Virus record (IMG/VR): IMGVR_UViG_3300035667_000102
Span: 1 to 45,713 of that record
Direction: 5' to 3' (one strand)
Length of the DNA: 45,713 nt
Source: a virus
Below, one piece after another: positions 8,287 to 15,686 of this stretch. The number at the start of each line of letters is the position of its first letter. Position 1 is the first letter of the stretch. A program made the position numbers and the translations under genes. The notes under the pieces were generated by a model. It saw nothing but the letters and a program-made list of their open reading frames with translations. It was not told the origin of the DNA and did not search any database.

Positions 8287-11200
8287 TCAGAGCGCCATCA
8301 TACCGGTGAAGCCGTTCCCGCCGCCGATGAAGTCGTTCGCCGCGACCGGGACACCGCCGCCCTGCAAGGTGGCGAGGATCTGGTTGAGCGTGTTTTGGAG
8401 CCCTTCCGTTTGCTCGGTCAGCGTCCCGGTGTTCGCGGCGGTCGCCTCGACGAATGGGTCGACGGCCGTCCTGATCGGGACCGCGCTGTCGATGCGCTCG
8501 ATCGCCTTGTTCGTCGCGGCCATGATCATGTCCATCGCCGTGAAGAACTGATCGGTGGACCCGTAGAGCTGCCGTTCGATGTCGAGATAGGTCTGCGCGG
8601 TCTGCTGGTACTGATCCTGATCGATGCTCTCGCCGGCCGCGATCTTGTCGAGGAAGGGCTGAAGAGCGGCGCGGGCCGTCTCCTCCTGCTGGCGAAGGGA
8701 ATAGGGGCTGTCGGAGCCCATTTTCAGGCTGTCGAGGAACTCCTTGAGCGACGCCGACGCGCTGGCGGTCTTGGTGATCGTCTCTTCCAGCTCGAGCTTG
8801 TAGAGCTGCTGCGCCTGAGCCATCTGCTCGGCGGTCGCGCTACCCTCCTTGAGCGCGGCGACGGTCTTGTCCCACTTCTTGTACAATTCATCGAGCGCCG
8901 CGCCTACCGGGTCGAGCCGCGCCTTCAGCAGCTTGGGAATTTCCTCGATCATGACGGCTTTCTGGATCGCCTTCTCCAGATCCTGCCCGCTGGCCAATAT
9001 CCGCTTGGTGGCGTCTGAAATGCTGCTGATCACACCGTCACGCAAAGCCTCGCCGACGGCCCAGCGGATTGCCGCTTCCTGATCGTCGCCGAAGTCGATC
9101 GCGCCGTTTTTGGTCTTGGTGATTCCCCTACCGGTCGGATCGCCGCGCCAATCGCCATCGCGCAAGCCAAGAGATACCGTCGGGGTTCCGGTGAGGCTTC
9201 CGCCAAGCTGGTCTGCGATGCGGCCGAGCATCTCGGACACACTTCCGATTGCGCCCGTAGAGGCCTCAATCCGCGACTGCGAATTTCCACGAGATGATGA
9301 CGTTCCCAATTCGCCGTACGTGTCGAAGCCGAGCGTAGCAGAGCCGCGGCGCGCCGGCTTTGCGATCTTGAGGATAACGGCGCCGAGCGGCGAAAGGGCA
9401 AAGGCTGTTTCGTCCAGGCCAAGCATGCCCCCAATTTTGCCCATGACGACGGCGGCTGCGGCTGCGGCGGCAAACTGCGGACCCATCGCCGCCACACCCC
9501 CGCTCAGGCCGCCCGCGCCGGCGGCACCGCCAGCGCCGCCGCCCATGCCCCCGGCGCCGATGATGTTGCCCCAGATGCCGCCCGCATCCGCAACGCCGGC
9601 GCCGGTGCCGGCGCCTCCCTTGCCGAACATGCCGAGAATGCTGCCGAGCGGGCCGAAGCCGCCGCTCTGCTCCATCCCGGCCAAAGTCCCGCCCAGGTCG
9701 AACCTCTGCCCGGTCATCATGGCGAGCGTCCATCGCGCCGCGATCTCGGCGATGGCGTCGATGCCTGCCTCTTTGAAGCGGTCCCAGATGCCGTCGACGT
9801 TGCCGCGCATCAGGTCGCCCCAGAGCGCCGCCAGCTCGCGATATTGTTCCTCCTCGCGGCGCCGCATGTCATCCTTCATTCCCTCGAGCTCGCGCTCCTG
9901 CTCCTCGAGGTCCATCCGGGCGGCCTGGTTCTCCTTTTGGCGCAACTCACCAGAGCGACCGACCACCGCGTTCTGCCGGTCCTGGACACGCAGTTGCCGC
10001 TCCTGGAGGGCAAGCGTGTCCGCGATGGTGGCAGCAAGCCCCTGAGCCCGCTCGCGCGTCTGCTGGAGCGCTGCGGCGGCCTCCTCTTCAGCCTGGACCT
10101 GCTCCGTCGTGAGGTGCTCGCGGTCGCGATTGGCGAAGAGCAGTTGATTGAAGACGGTCGCCTGCCGGTCCAGCAGGTCGAGTTGCTCTTGCAGACCGGG
10201 CGTGATTTGCTGCTGCGCGGTGACGATCGCGTCTTGCTCTTGCGCGCCGGCGCCGCGCTCGGCAGCCGCCGCGCGCAGTCCGGCAATACGCTCCGCAGCC
10301 TCGGCGCGCTTCGTGTTGAGCTGCTCTTCGAGAGCAGCTTCGTCGCCGAGGCCGCGAGCGCGCATGTCGCCAAGCCGGGCCTGCTCAACCGCCTGCACTG
10401 TTGACTCGCGCGCCTGGCCAAGGATCCGCGCGCGCGCCTGCTCCTCGCGCTCCAGCGCATTTGCTTGGGCGGCAGCGGCGGCGGCGGCGGCGGCGTCATC
10501 GGCTTCGCGTCCGGTGTGACCGGGCTGGAATGCGGCCCAGGTATTGCGCAACTGGGTCCGATTGCCCCGGACCCTGTTGTACAGCGTCTCGGCTACGCGG
10601 TCCTGGTTGGCGACCGATAAAAGCTGGCTTCTCCAGTCCTCACCGAAGGTCAGGGCTGCATTCTCCCGGAGGGTCCCGCTCTCGAACATGTAGGCGCCCA
10701 CGCCGGTCGATCCCACGTCGCGCGGGCCGCGGCGGCCGCGGGTGAGCGGGCGCATGACGTTGAGCTGGAAGTCATATACCTCGCCCATCGTCATCGAGGT
10801 CAGCAAGCGCGGGGCGTGGACGCCGGCCGCGTTTTGCGTCGGGCTCGTATTGTAAGCGAGCGCGTTGTAGCCGCCCAGCCGAAGAGGGGCCTCGTTGGCG
10901 ATTATGCGCGCGCGCACCTCCGCGAACGGCACGTGAGAATAGTCACGGTTCTCGGCCTCGGCGATGCGCTGCCGTTCTCGCTCGGCCGCGATGGCGACCG
11001 CCCTCCCGGCATTGATAGCGTTCGTTTCCGCGAGGAGCGCCTCGACAGACTTGTGGGTGGCGACAGCGGATCGCTCGGCGTTGCGGACCTGCTCGTCATA
11101 CTGCTGGTTGATGCGGGCGATTCCGTCGCCCATGGCCTGTGCGGCGTCCGCCGCCTGCCCGCGGACGAGCGCCACGCGGGCCTCCCCGATCCCAGTCTCA

Positions 11201-12510
11201 GCTCGAGCAACGCTCTGGTTGGCGAGGCGAAGCTGCTCCTCAAGATCGGCGATGCGCTGGCGCCCGAGGAGAACAGTTGCCTCTGCGATCCCCCCTGGAT
11301 CGTAGGTGGTGCCGCGGGCGCGAGCTACTTCCTCGCGCGCGTCACGCAACTGCCCCTCGATTGCACGCACTTGAGTGCGGAGGTTGGTCAAATTGGTCTC
11401 CGCCCCCTCCAGCGTCCGACGCTGATTTTCCTCAAGGGTTCGGTTTTGATCCTCGAGCGCCTTAGTCTCTTCGCGAATCTTTTCGATAAGCCCGGGCAGG
11501 GTCCGCTCATAGGCTTCCTTGGCCTGCCGCGTGATCTCGGTCTGCGCCGCATTCTTTACGAGCTTCTTGGTCTCCTCCTCAATGGTTGCGGCGGCTTCGC
11601 CGGTCTTGCTCGCCAGCATGCCGAGGACCGTCACGGCGCCGACCACAACGGCTCCCCACGGGCCGGCGAGAAACGTGACCAAGCGCGCCTTGGCTGAAGC
11701 GAGACCGGTGGTCGCTACGGCATCCGCCTCGGCCGCGGCGGCATTGGCGCCGGTCGCGGCCGTGTTCGAATTGGTGGCCGCCGTGCTGGCGCCGGTCGCG
11801 GCTGTGCGTCCTTCCTGGGAGGCGGCATTGGCGCCGGTCGCGGCCGAATTACCCTCAGTCGCGGCGGCACCGGCGCTAAGCACCTCGGTCAGCTGCTCCG
11901 TGGCCCCTTGGGCGCTCTCAATGGCCCCGGCGGCTTCATCATATTGGCTCGTGAGAGACTTGGCCTCGCCAGCGCCGGAGGCCACGGAGCTCCCCATCAT
12001 GCTCAGTGCGTAGAAAAACTGATTTGCCTGTTGGCCGAAGGCCGTAAAGACGTTCTGTCCAAGGCTAACTTGCTGTATAAAGTCACCCATCTGGACCGAC
12101 GTTTGCTGCAGCGCGAACTGGTGCTGGCGGCTCCCCGCAACAACACCCTGCTGCGCAACTGATGTTCGATCGAGTTCGGCCTTCAGGCTGGCCTGGATGC
12201 GCGTATAATTGGCGGTCGAGAGAATGCCGGTCGCATGAAGCTCGTTCGCTCTTGCGATTTGCTGATTGTAGCGCACCTGCGCCGCGAACAGCGGGTCCAC
12301 GGAGGCCAGCATGCGATCCGCCGCGGCCTTGCCGGCAATGAAGGCGCTGGCCGAGCTCTCCGCCGAAAGAGGCGGGGCAGTGACGCCCTTGAGGATGCTC
12401 GTCATCCGGCGAGCGGAGGCGCTCGCCGCGCTCTCCATTTCGGCAAAGCGACCGCGGAAGTCGCTGCTGAAGCCCTCGCCATTGAGGCGGAGGCGCGCGA
12501 TAATATCCAT
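8287..12510 (-). CDS. Tape measure protein with embedded lysozyme-like domain
   Basis: At 1407 residues this is the longest protein in the window. It is long, helical and Ala/Gln/Glu-rich, as expected for a tape measure that sets tail length. The N-terminus forms coiled coil; residues 220-262 are near-repeats of A-A-T-G-A-N/S; residues 265-300 include a hydrophobic segment (GPWGAVVVGAVTVLGML). Residues about 530-665 look like a lysozyme/transglycosylase domain: E540 followed by GGYNALAYN, the MTMGEVYDFQ segment and GVGAYMFESGTL, resembling the E...GGYNA...GxYQ pattern. Further on are Gln/Glu coiled coil (720-900), a Gly-rich stretch and a beta C-terminus. GGAGG lies 7 bases before the ATG. 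A terminator stands just upstream, so this gene needs read-through or its own promoter. Confidence 0.88.
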   Translation of the reverse strand: MDIIARLRLNGEGFSSDFRGRFAEMESAASASARRMTSILKGVTAPPLSAESSASAFIAGKAAADRMLASVDPLFAAQVRYNQQIARANELHATGILSTANYTRIQASLKAELDRTSVAQQGVVAGSRQHQFALQQTSVQMGDFIQQVSLGQNVFTAFGQQANQFFYALSMMGSSVASGAGEAKSLTSQYDEAAGAIESAQGATEQLTEVLSAGAAATEGNSAATGANAASQEGRTAATGASTAATNSNTAATGANAAAAEADAVATTGLASAKARLVTFLAGPWGAVVVGAVTVLGMLASKTGEAAATIEEETKKLVKNAAQTEITRQAKEAYERTLPGLIEKIREETKALEDQNRTLEENQRRTLEGAETNLTNLRTQVRAIEGQLRDAREEVARARGTTYDPGGIAEATVLLGRQRIADLEEQLRLANQSVARAETGIGEARVALVRGQAADAAQAMGDGIARINQQYDEQVRNAERSAVATHKSVEALLAETNAINAGRAVAIAAERERQRIAEAENRDYSHVPFAEVRARIIANEAPLRLGGYNALAYNTSPTQNAAGVHAPRLLTSMTMGEVYDFQLNVMRPLTRGRRGPRDVGSTGVGAYMFESGTLRENAALTFGEDWRSQLLSVANQDRVAETLYNRVRGNRTQLRNTWAAFQPGHTGREADDAAAAAAAAAQANALEREEQARARILGQARESTVQAVEQARLGDMRARGLGDEAALEEQLNTKRAEAAERIAGLRAAAAERGAGAQEQDAIVTAQQQITPGLQEQLDLLDRQATVFNQLLFANRDREHLTTEQVQAEEEAAAALQQTRERAQGLAATIADTLALQERQLRVQDRQNAVVGRSGELRQKENQAARMDLEEQERELEGMKDDMRRREEEQYRELAALWGDLMRGNVDGIWDRFKEAGIDAIAEIAARWTLAMMTGQRFDLGGTLAGMEQSGGFGPLGSILGMFGKGGAGTGAGVADAGGIWGNIIGAGGMGGGAGGAAGAGGLSGGVAAMGPQFAAAAAAAVVMGKIGGMLGLDETAFALSPLGAVILKIAKPARRGSATLGFDTYGELGTSSSRGNSQSRIEASTGAIGSVSEMLGRIADQLGGSLTGTPTVSLGLRDGDWRGDPTGRGITKTKNGAIDFGDDQEAAIRWAVGEALRDGVISSISDATKRILASGQDLEKAIQKAVMIEEIPKLLKARLDPVGAALDELYKKWDKTVAALKEGSATAEQMAQAQQLYKLELEETITKTASASASLKEFLDSLKMGSDSPYSLRQQEETARAALQPFLDKIAAGESIDQDQYQQTAQTYLDIERQLYGSTDQFFTAMDMIMAATNKAIERIDSAVPIRTAVDPFVEATAANTGTLTEQTEGLQNTLNQILATLQGGGVPVAANDFIGGGNGFTGMMAL

Positions 12511-12529
12511 CCGGCACCTCCTTCAAATG

Positions 12530-12556
12530 AAAAGGGCCGCCCCGAAGGACGGCCCT
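12530..12556 (-). terminator. Rho-independent terminator of the cargo cassette
   Basis: Read on the minus strand the site is AGGGCCGTCC, a UUCG tetraloop, GGGCGGCCCT, then a T run (TTTTC). The stem is 10 pairs with a single G-U. It lies between the Rha-type gene and the tape measure gene, so it would end transcripts from the cargo genes and force a late-region transcript to read through. Confidence 0.75.
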
Positions 12557-12578
12557 GCAGACTAAAATTATCGCAGGC

Positions 12579-13364
12579 CTATCCGCGATCGGATGACGCT
12601 GAGGCCTTTCGCCCGATTTGGAGCGAGAACACGTCGCGGCCGTCATAATTGGCCGGCCCGAAATGGTTCCTAAGGTGCCATTTGAACTTGTCCTGCCCGT
12701 ATGGGAGGAGGTCGTTCCCGACGCACCAGTTCAGATAACTTTCCCAGAGCGTCCGTAGGTGGACGCCCGACCCGGGACTGAGTCTCACCGCGCACCCTTC
12801 GAGCCACTGGTAGAGCTCGCCTTTGCGAGCTGCCGGTGGGTCGAGCGCGCGCTCGACCGAGGCCGCGCTGAAATCGTCGATATTCGGCGGCAGCGGCAGG
12901 CCAAGCTCCTTCCACTGCGCTATTGCCGCGTCCCGCCCGCGCGCCGCCATCATCCGGCGCACCGTCTCCATGCCCCGCCCGATGGCATCGCGGCCCTCAG
13001 GGGTGCGGAGCAGTGGGTGCAGCTTCGCCAGGCCGTTATCGTTGACGGCCAGGCTCTGGCTCAGCGCTTGCTCCATCCGCCGGAAGGCCTCGAGGAACTT
13101 CAGCTTCCATTCCAGCGCCCGAGCACCAGTGAACCCCATGGCCAGCAGCGAGAATCCGTCGCGGTCCATTTCGTAGCCCCGGTATGACCGTCCCCGGCTG
13201 ATAAAATCTCGTGGCGCAAAATTGCGCCCCGAGATTTCCGGCGCCAGTGCGATCAGCCTGTCGATCGCGCGCAGCACGTCTTTATGTGCCTTATCAAACG
13301 CCGCCGCCACGTCTTGGCTGCTGGCCCTGACCTCGCCATCGCGGATCGAAACCAGCGCGCTCAT
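12579..13364 (-). CDS. Rha-family phage regulatory protein
   Basis: The N-terminal about 100 residues match the Rha regulatory domain: SSQDVAAAFDKAHKDVLRAI, RNFAPRDFI, YEMDRDGFSLLAMGFTG and KLKFLEAFRRME. The C-terminal part (about 185-245: ELYQWLEGC, LWESYLNWC, KFKWHLRNHF) resembles the winged-helix module found at the end of phage primases and antirepressors. Total 261 residues. Proteins of this family modulate early or repressor control; the target here is unknown. It is coupled by ATGA to the Tat-signal gene upstream and followed by a strong terminator. Finding it among tail genes rather than near the repressor is unusual and suggests a cargo cassette, possibly a superinfection or lysogeny modifier. 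Confidence 0.75.
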   Translation of the reverse strand: MSALVSIRDGEVRASSQDVAAAFDKAHKDVLRAIDRLIALAPEISGRNFAPRDFISRGRSYRGYEMDRDGFSLLAMGFTGARALEWKLKFLEAFRRMEQALSQSLAVNDNGLAKLHPLLRTPEGRDAIGRGMETVRRMMAARGRDAAIAQWKELGLPLPPNIDDFSAASVERALDPPAARKGELYQWLEGCAVRLSPGSGVHLRTLWESYLNWCVGNDLLPYGQDKFKWHLRNHFGPANYDGRDVFSLQIGRKASASSDRG

Positions 13365-13765
13365 GCCCCCATCTCCATCAACGATCGCGCGACCTGGTCG
13401 ATCAGCTCCGTGCTGAGCTCGTCCGCCATATACTCTCGCGCGACGCGAAGCTTGCCGGCCAACCCGCGGGACGAGCTCGCGATCGCGTCCCGAACCGTCA
13501 ACGCGGCCTGATCAGACTGGAGGCTCCACAGCCGGCCCGCCTCATCATCCTCCCCAGGACAAGCCGTCTCCAGCGCCTGCCACCGCATCCATGCCTCATA
13601 GGCGGGGTCGGCCACCCCGAAGCTGCCGGCCGTGGCCGAGCCGGCGACCACGAGTGGTGCCACCGCCAGCGCCCCAAGGAAAACGCGACGCCGAATATCT
13701 TGGTCTGAATTATTTGGTGACGGTCCCACACCGGGAACGCTATCGCTGTCTTCAGCCTGCTGCAT
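13361..13765 (-). CDS. Tat-signal small exported protein (unknown)
   Basis: This 134-residue protein has a twin-arginine-like leader: D-I-R-R-R-V-F-L (about 23-30) then a hydrophobic stretch ending in A-T-A-G near residue 48. The rest is helical and acidic (YEAWMRWQALE, EDDEAGRLW). It could be exported folded to the periplasm by the Tat pathway or be anchored by this segment. It is the first leftward gene of the cargo cassette, divergent from the ribbon-helix-helix gene, with AGGA about 9 bases before the ATG. It shares the spacer 13766-13880 with the operator there. The function is not recognisable. Confidence 0.5.
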   Translation of the reverse strand: MQQAEDSDSVPGVGPSPNNSDQDIRRRVFLGALAVAPLVVAGSATAGSFGVADPAYEAWMRWQALETACPGEDDEAGRLWSLQSDQAALTVRDAIASSSRGLAGKLRVAREYMADELSTELIDQVARSLMEMGA

Positions 13766-13824
13766 GGGTCTAATCCTTGCACGGGTTAGGGTCGCCGGGG
13801 TGGGTCAACACTCCGGCGGCTCGT

Positions 13825-13847
13825 AACTTACACCACTTTTGTAAGTT
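13825..13847. promoter_or_regulatory. Operator-like inverted repeat AACTTAC-N9-GTAAGTT
   Basis: Two perfect 7-base arms separated by 9 bases lie in the divergent spacer between the Tat-signal gene and the ribbon-helix-helix gene. The right arm abuts the -35 element of the rightward promoter. A ribbon-helix-helix autoregulator binding here would block its own transcription. Confidence 0.6.
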
Positions 13848-13875
13848 TGCAACCATGCGCTGGAAACGCTATCAT
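13847..13875 (+). promoter_or_regulatory. Promoter TTGCAA-N17-TATCAT
   Basis: A good sigma70-type promoter with 17-base spacing ends 5 bases before the ATG of the ribbon-helix-helix gene, so transcription would begin at or next to the start codon, giving a leaderless or nearly leaderless message. It overlaps the operator-like repeat. Confidence 0.5.
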
Positions 13876-13880
13876 CACGT

Positions 13881-14045
13881 ATGGAGCGAGGGCACAAAAC
13901 AGAGCGGTTCGGCATGGTGGTCGAACCTCAGTTCTTAGAGCGGATCGATCAATGGCGACGGAAGCAGAAGGACATTCCATCGCGGGCGGAGTCGATAAGA
14001 CGCCTCGTCGAGCGCGCGCTGCAATCCGAAAACTCTTCTACCTAG
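13881..14045 (+). CDS. Ribbon-helix-helix (Arc/CopG-like) DNA-binding protein
   Basis: This small gene of 54 residues reads MERGHKTERFGMVVEPQ, then FLERIDQWRRKQKDIP, then SRAESIRRLVERALQ. The order of a short strand (RFGMVVEP), a helix, a turn with P-S-R-A-E-S and a second helix is the classic ribbon-helix-helix dimer fold found in Arc repressor and antitoxins. It lies directly behind a promoter and an inverted repeat, so autoregulation is likely. The next gene starts inside it in another frame. It might control only this cassette, or act as the antitoxin or repressor partner for the exported protein; no toxin motif is visible in the neighbour. Confidence 0.75.
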   Translation: MERGHKTERFGMVVEPQFLERIDQWRRKQKDIPSRAESIRRLVERALQSENSST

Positions 14046-14515
14046 CAGTCCTCTCATGGGCATGCTTCAGCGTGCCCGCTACTGCGGGATGGCAAGGGTC
14101 TTCTTGGGGAATGACGAGATCACAAGTCCGCGCTGCTATCCCCTTCCCGCTGAACGAACGACCCATCCCCGAGCTAAATTGGTCTACTCCGGAACTGTCT
14201 GGACATTACAACGCCAATGGCTTCAGCTTCGACGCGAGCTTCCTCTTTAGTCACGCTGGGGGCTTAGCTCAGATCGACCTCTCCCTGTCCCCAGCCCAAT
14301 CGTGCGCTGAACTGGAGAGCTTTATGCATAGTTTATATGGTCGCCCTACCCATCAAGAAATTGACGAAAGAGGGGACAAATTTCTCCAGTGGCGCGATGC
14401 TGAACGTCGCAACTTGGTCAGTTTATCAATTCTACCCAATCCAGGAGCTGACCGGATAGGATTTTATTGCTCGATAGGCTACGGCCCACTCTCAGAACCC
14501 GGAACTAGCCTTTAA
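13952..14515 (+). CDS. Exported cargo protein (unknown)
   Basis: The mature part carries a signal-peptide-like segment (RKLFYLAVLSWACFSVPATAG) with a likely cleavage after A-T-A, followed by W-Q-G-S-S-W-G-M-T-R-S-Q-V, a pattern common in small secreted bacterial proteins. The only ATG that includes the leader is at 13952, inside the ribbon-helix-helix gene, giving 187 residues with a long basic N-region. There are two Cys (in QSCAELE and FYCSIG) that could form a disulfide. Codon use is more AT-rich than the neighbours, which suggests later acquisition. The gene converges on and overlaps by 11 bp the opposite-strand gene 14505-14954. A role in lysogenic conversion is possible but not shown. 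Confidence 0.55.
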   Translation: MATEAEGHSIAGGVDKTPRRARAAIRKLFYLAVLSWACFSVPATAGWQGSSWGMTRSQVRAAIPFPLNERPIPELNWSTPELSGHYNANGFSFDASFLFSHAGGLAQIDLSLSPAQSCAELESFMHSLYGRPTHQEIDERGDKFLQWRDAERRNLVSLSILPNPGADRIGFYCSIGYGPLSEPGTSL

Positions 14516-14954
14516 CACCCAATGATACCCCTTGGCTCATTAGATAATCTCGCACTTCCTTGGCGATCAGTGACACTGTTTCGTAATGCGCGGTTCGCGC
14601 GATGCTCTTCCCCGTCAATGCTTCTCGTCCGCTGTTGAATCTCGCCTGCATAGCGCGAGAAATCAAGTCAGCCAGCGGAGGATCATCAAGAATTGAGCAG
14701 GCGATGGCCCGGACTAATGATTTTCCAGCGCGGCCCCAATACCCCATTTTTTCCACTACCGCCTCAGTATATTCATGCACACCCATCAGGAGGTCAAAGC
14801 CGCACTCGTCTAAATCTCCCGAAACGGCGAGGCCGTAACGATATTCCAAATAACGTCTGCACTCATCAGTTACAGGGAACGACCCTGTCACAAGAGCAGG
14901 CGGCTCAACCGAGAAGATTAAAACCCCCTTCGGGTCGAGGCCGATGATTCTCAT
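14505..14954 (-). CDS. Cargo protein of unknown function
   Basis: This 149-residue soluble protein begins MRIIGLDPKGVLIFSVEPP and contains TDECRRYLEYRYG, GVHEYTEAVVEKMGYWGRAGKSL and a helical C-terminus. Its composition is visibly less GC-rich than the phage core, like its convergent neighbour. No signal peptide, membrane segment or known catalytic motif is visible. No good ribosome site precedes the ATG, so start choice is uncertain. It lies inside the cargo cassette between hairpins at 15011-15025 and 12530-12556. Confidence 0.5.
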   Translation of the reverse strand: MRIIGLDPKGVLIFSVEPPALVTGSFPVTDECRRYLEYRYGLAVSGDLDECGFDLLMGVHEYTEAVVEKMGYWGRAGKSLVRAIACSILDDPPLADLISRAMQARFNSGREALTGKSIARTAHYETVSLIAKEVRDYLMSQGVSLGVKG

Positions 14955-15010
14955 TTAGAATGGGTATTACGCATAAAGGCGTTTCGCAACCGTCAGCCTT
15001 CCTAACTAAC

Positions 15011-15025
15011 GAGGCCAATGGCCTC
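15011..15025 (-). terminator. Short hairpin at the end of the tail-completion gene
   Basis: GAGGCC-aat-GGCCTC overlaps the stop codon of the DUF6441-like gene and is followed on the minus strand by GTTAGTTAGG. The stem is short and the T run poor, so it would be a weak terminator at best, but it sits exactly at the border of the cargo cassette. Confidence 0.35.
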
Positions 15026-15686
15026 ACTTTATCGCGTTCGCCAATTGCACGAATGCCGCGGCGACGCGCCCAGGGAACGGTGCCAGCGTGCCTTCGATCG
15101 AGAAGCGAGCGCTGAGGTTCACTTGGGGCATCAGCACGAAGATAGGGACTACGGCGCCGTAGCCCGGGCCGATCCGACGAGCGTCGCGCTTCAGGCTTTT
15201 CCTGAAGCGGCCGGTCCGCATGTTCACGCGGCCATCGGCGACCAGCAAGGGCGCCTTGCCCCGCCGGTAAACTGGTCTCAGCTTCTGCCCAGTCTTGCGC
15301 TCCCATTCCTCCGGCGTAAGCCCCCCGCCGCGCCCTCGTCCGCCAGCCGCGGGCAAGGGGATGGCGACGGGCCCCCCGTCCAGTGCGCGGATGCGGGCAC
15401 CCCGGGAAAAGGAACGCATCGCGCCCTCGGTGCGCCGGCCGCCTTTGGGGAAGATATAGCCGACTGGCTCGCGGGCGAGCCCGCCGATCGGGTAGACCTT
15501 GCTGGTCCAGGCCCGCCCGAGGCGGCCCAGGCCGGCCGCAGCAGTCGCACCCTCTAGCGCCTGCTCGGCCTCCCGCGTCGTCTCCGCGACCGCCCGGCGC
15601 TCAGCCTTCAGATATTCGGTCTCGATGCGATGCAGCTCACGCTCTAGCTGACTGCGATCGACGCTGAACTCGATCGCCGCGGGCAT
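15024..15686 (-). CDS. DUF6441-like tail completion protein
   Basis: This 220-residue basic protein starts MPAAIEFSVDRSQLERELHRIE with an N-terminal helix, then a central Gly/Arg-rich segment (AAGGRGRGGGLTPEEWERKTG) and a C-terminal domain containing GYGAVVPIFVLMPQV. The layout is like DUF6441 and HK97 gp10-type proteins that help close or join the tail. GGAGG lies 7 bases before ATG 15686, better than the GTG one codon upstream. The ATG overlaps the stop of the frameshifted tail chaperone product (TGATG), which suggests coupling to frameshifted ribosomes. It is followed by the cargo cassette rather than directly by the tape measure. Confidence 0.65.
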   Translation of the reverse strand: MPAAIEFSVDRSQLERELHRIETEYLKAERRAVAETTREAEQALEGATAAAGLGRLGRAWTSKVYPIGGLAREPVGYIFPKGGRRTEGAMRSFSRGARIRALDGGPVAIPLPAAGGRGRGGGLTPEEWERKTGQKLRPVYRRGKAPLLVADGRVNMRTGRFRKSLKRDARRIGPGYGAVVPIFVLMPQVNLSARFSIEGTLAPFPGRVAAAFVQLANAIK

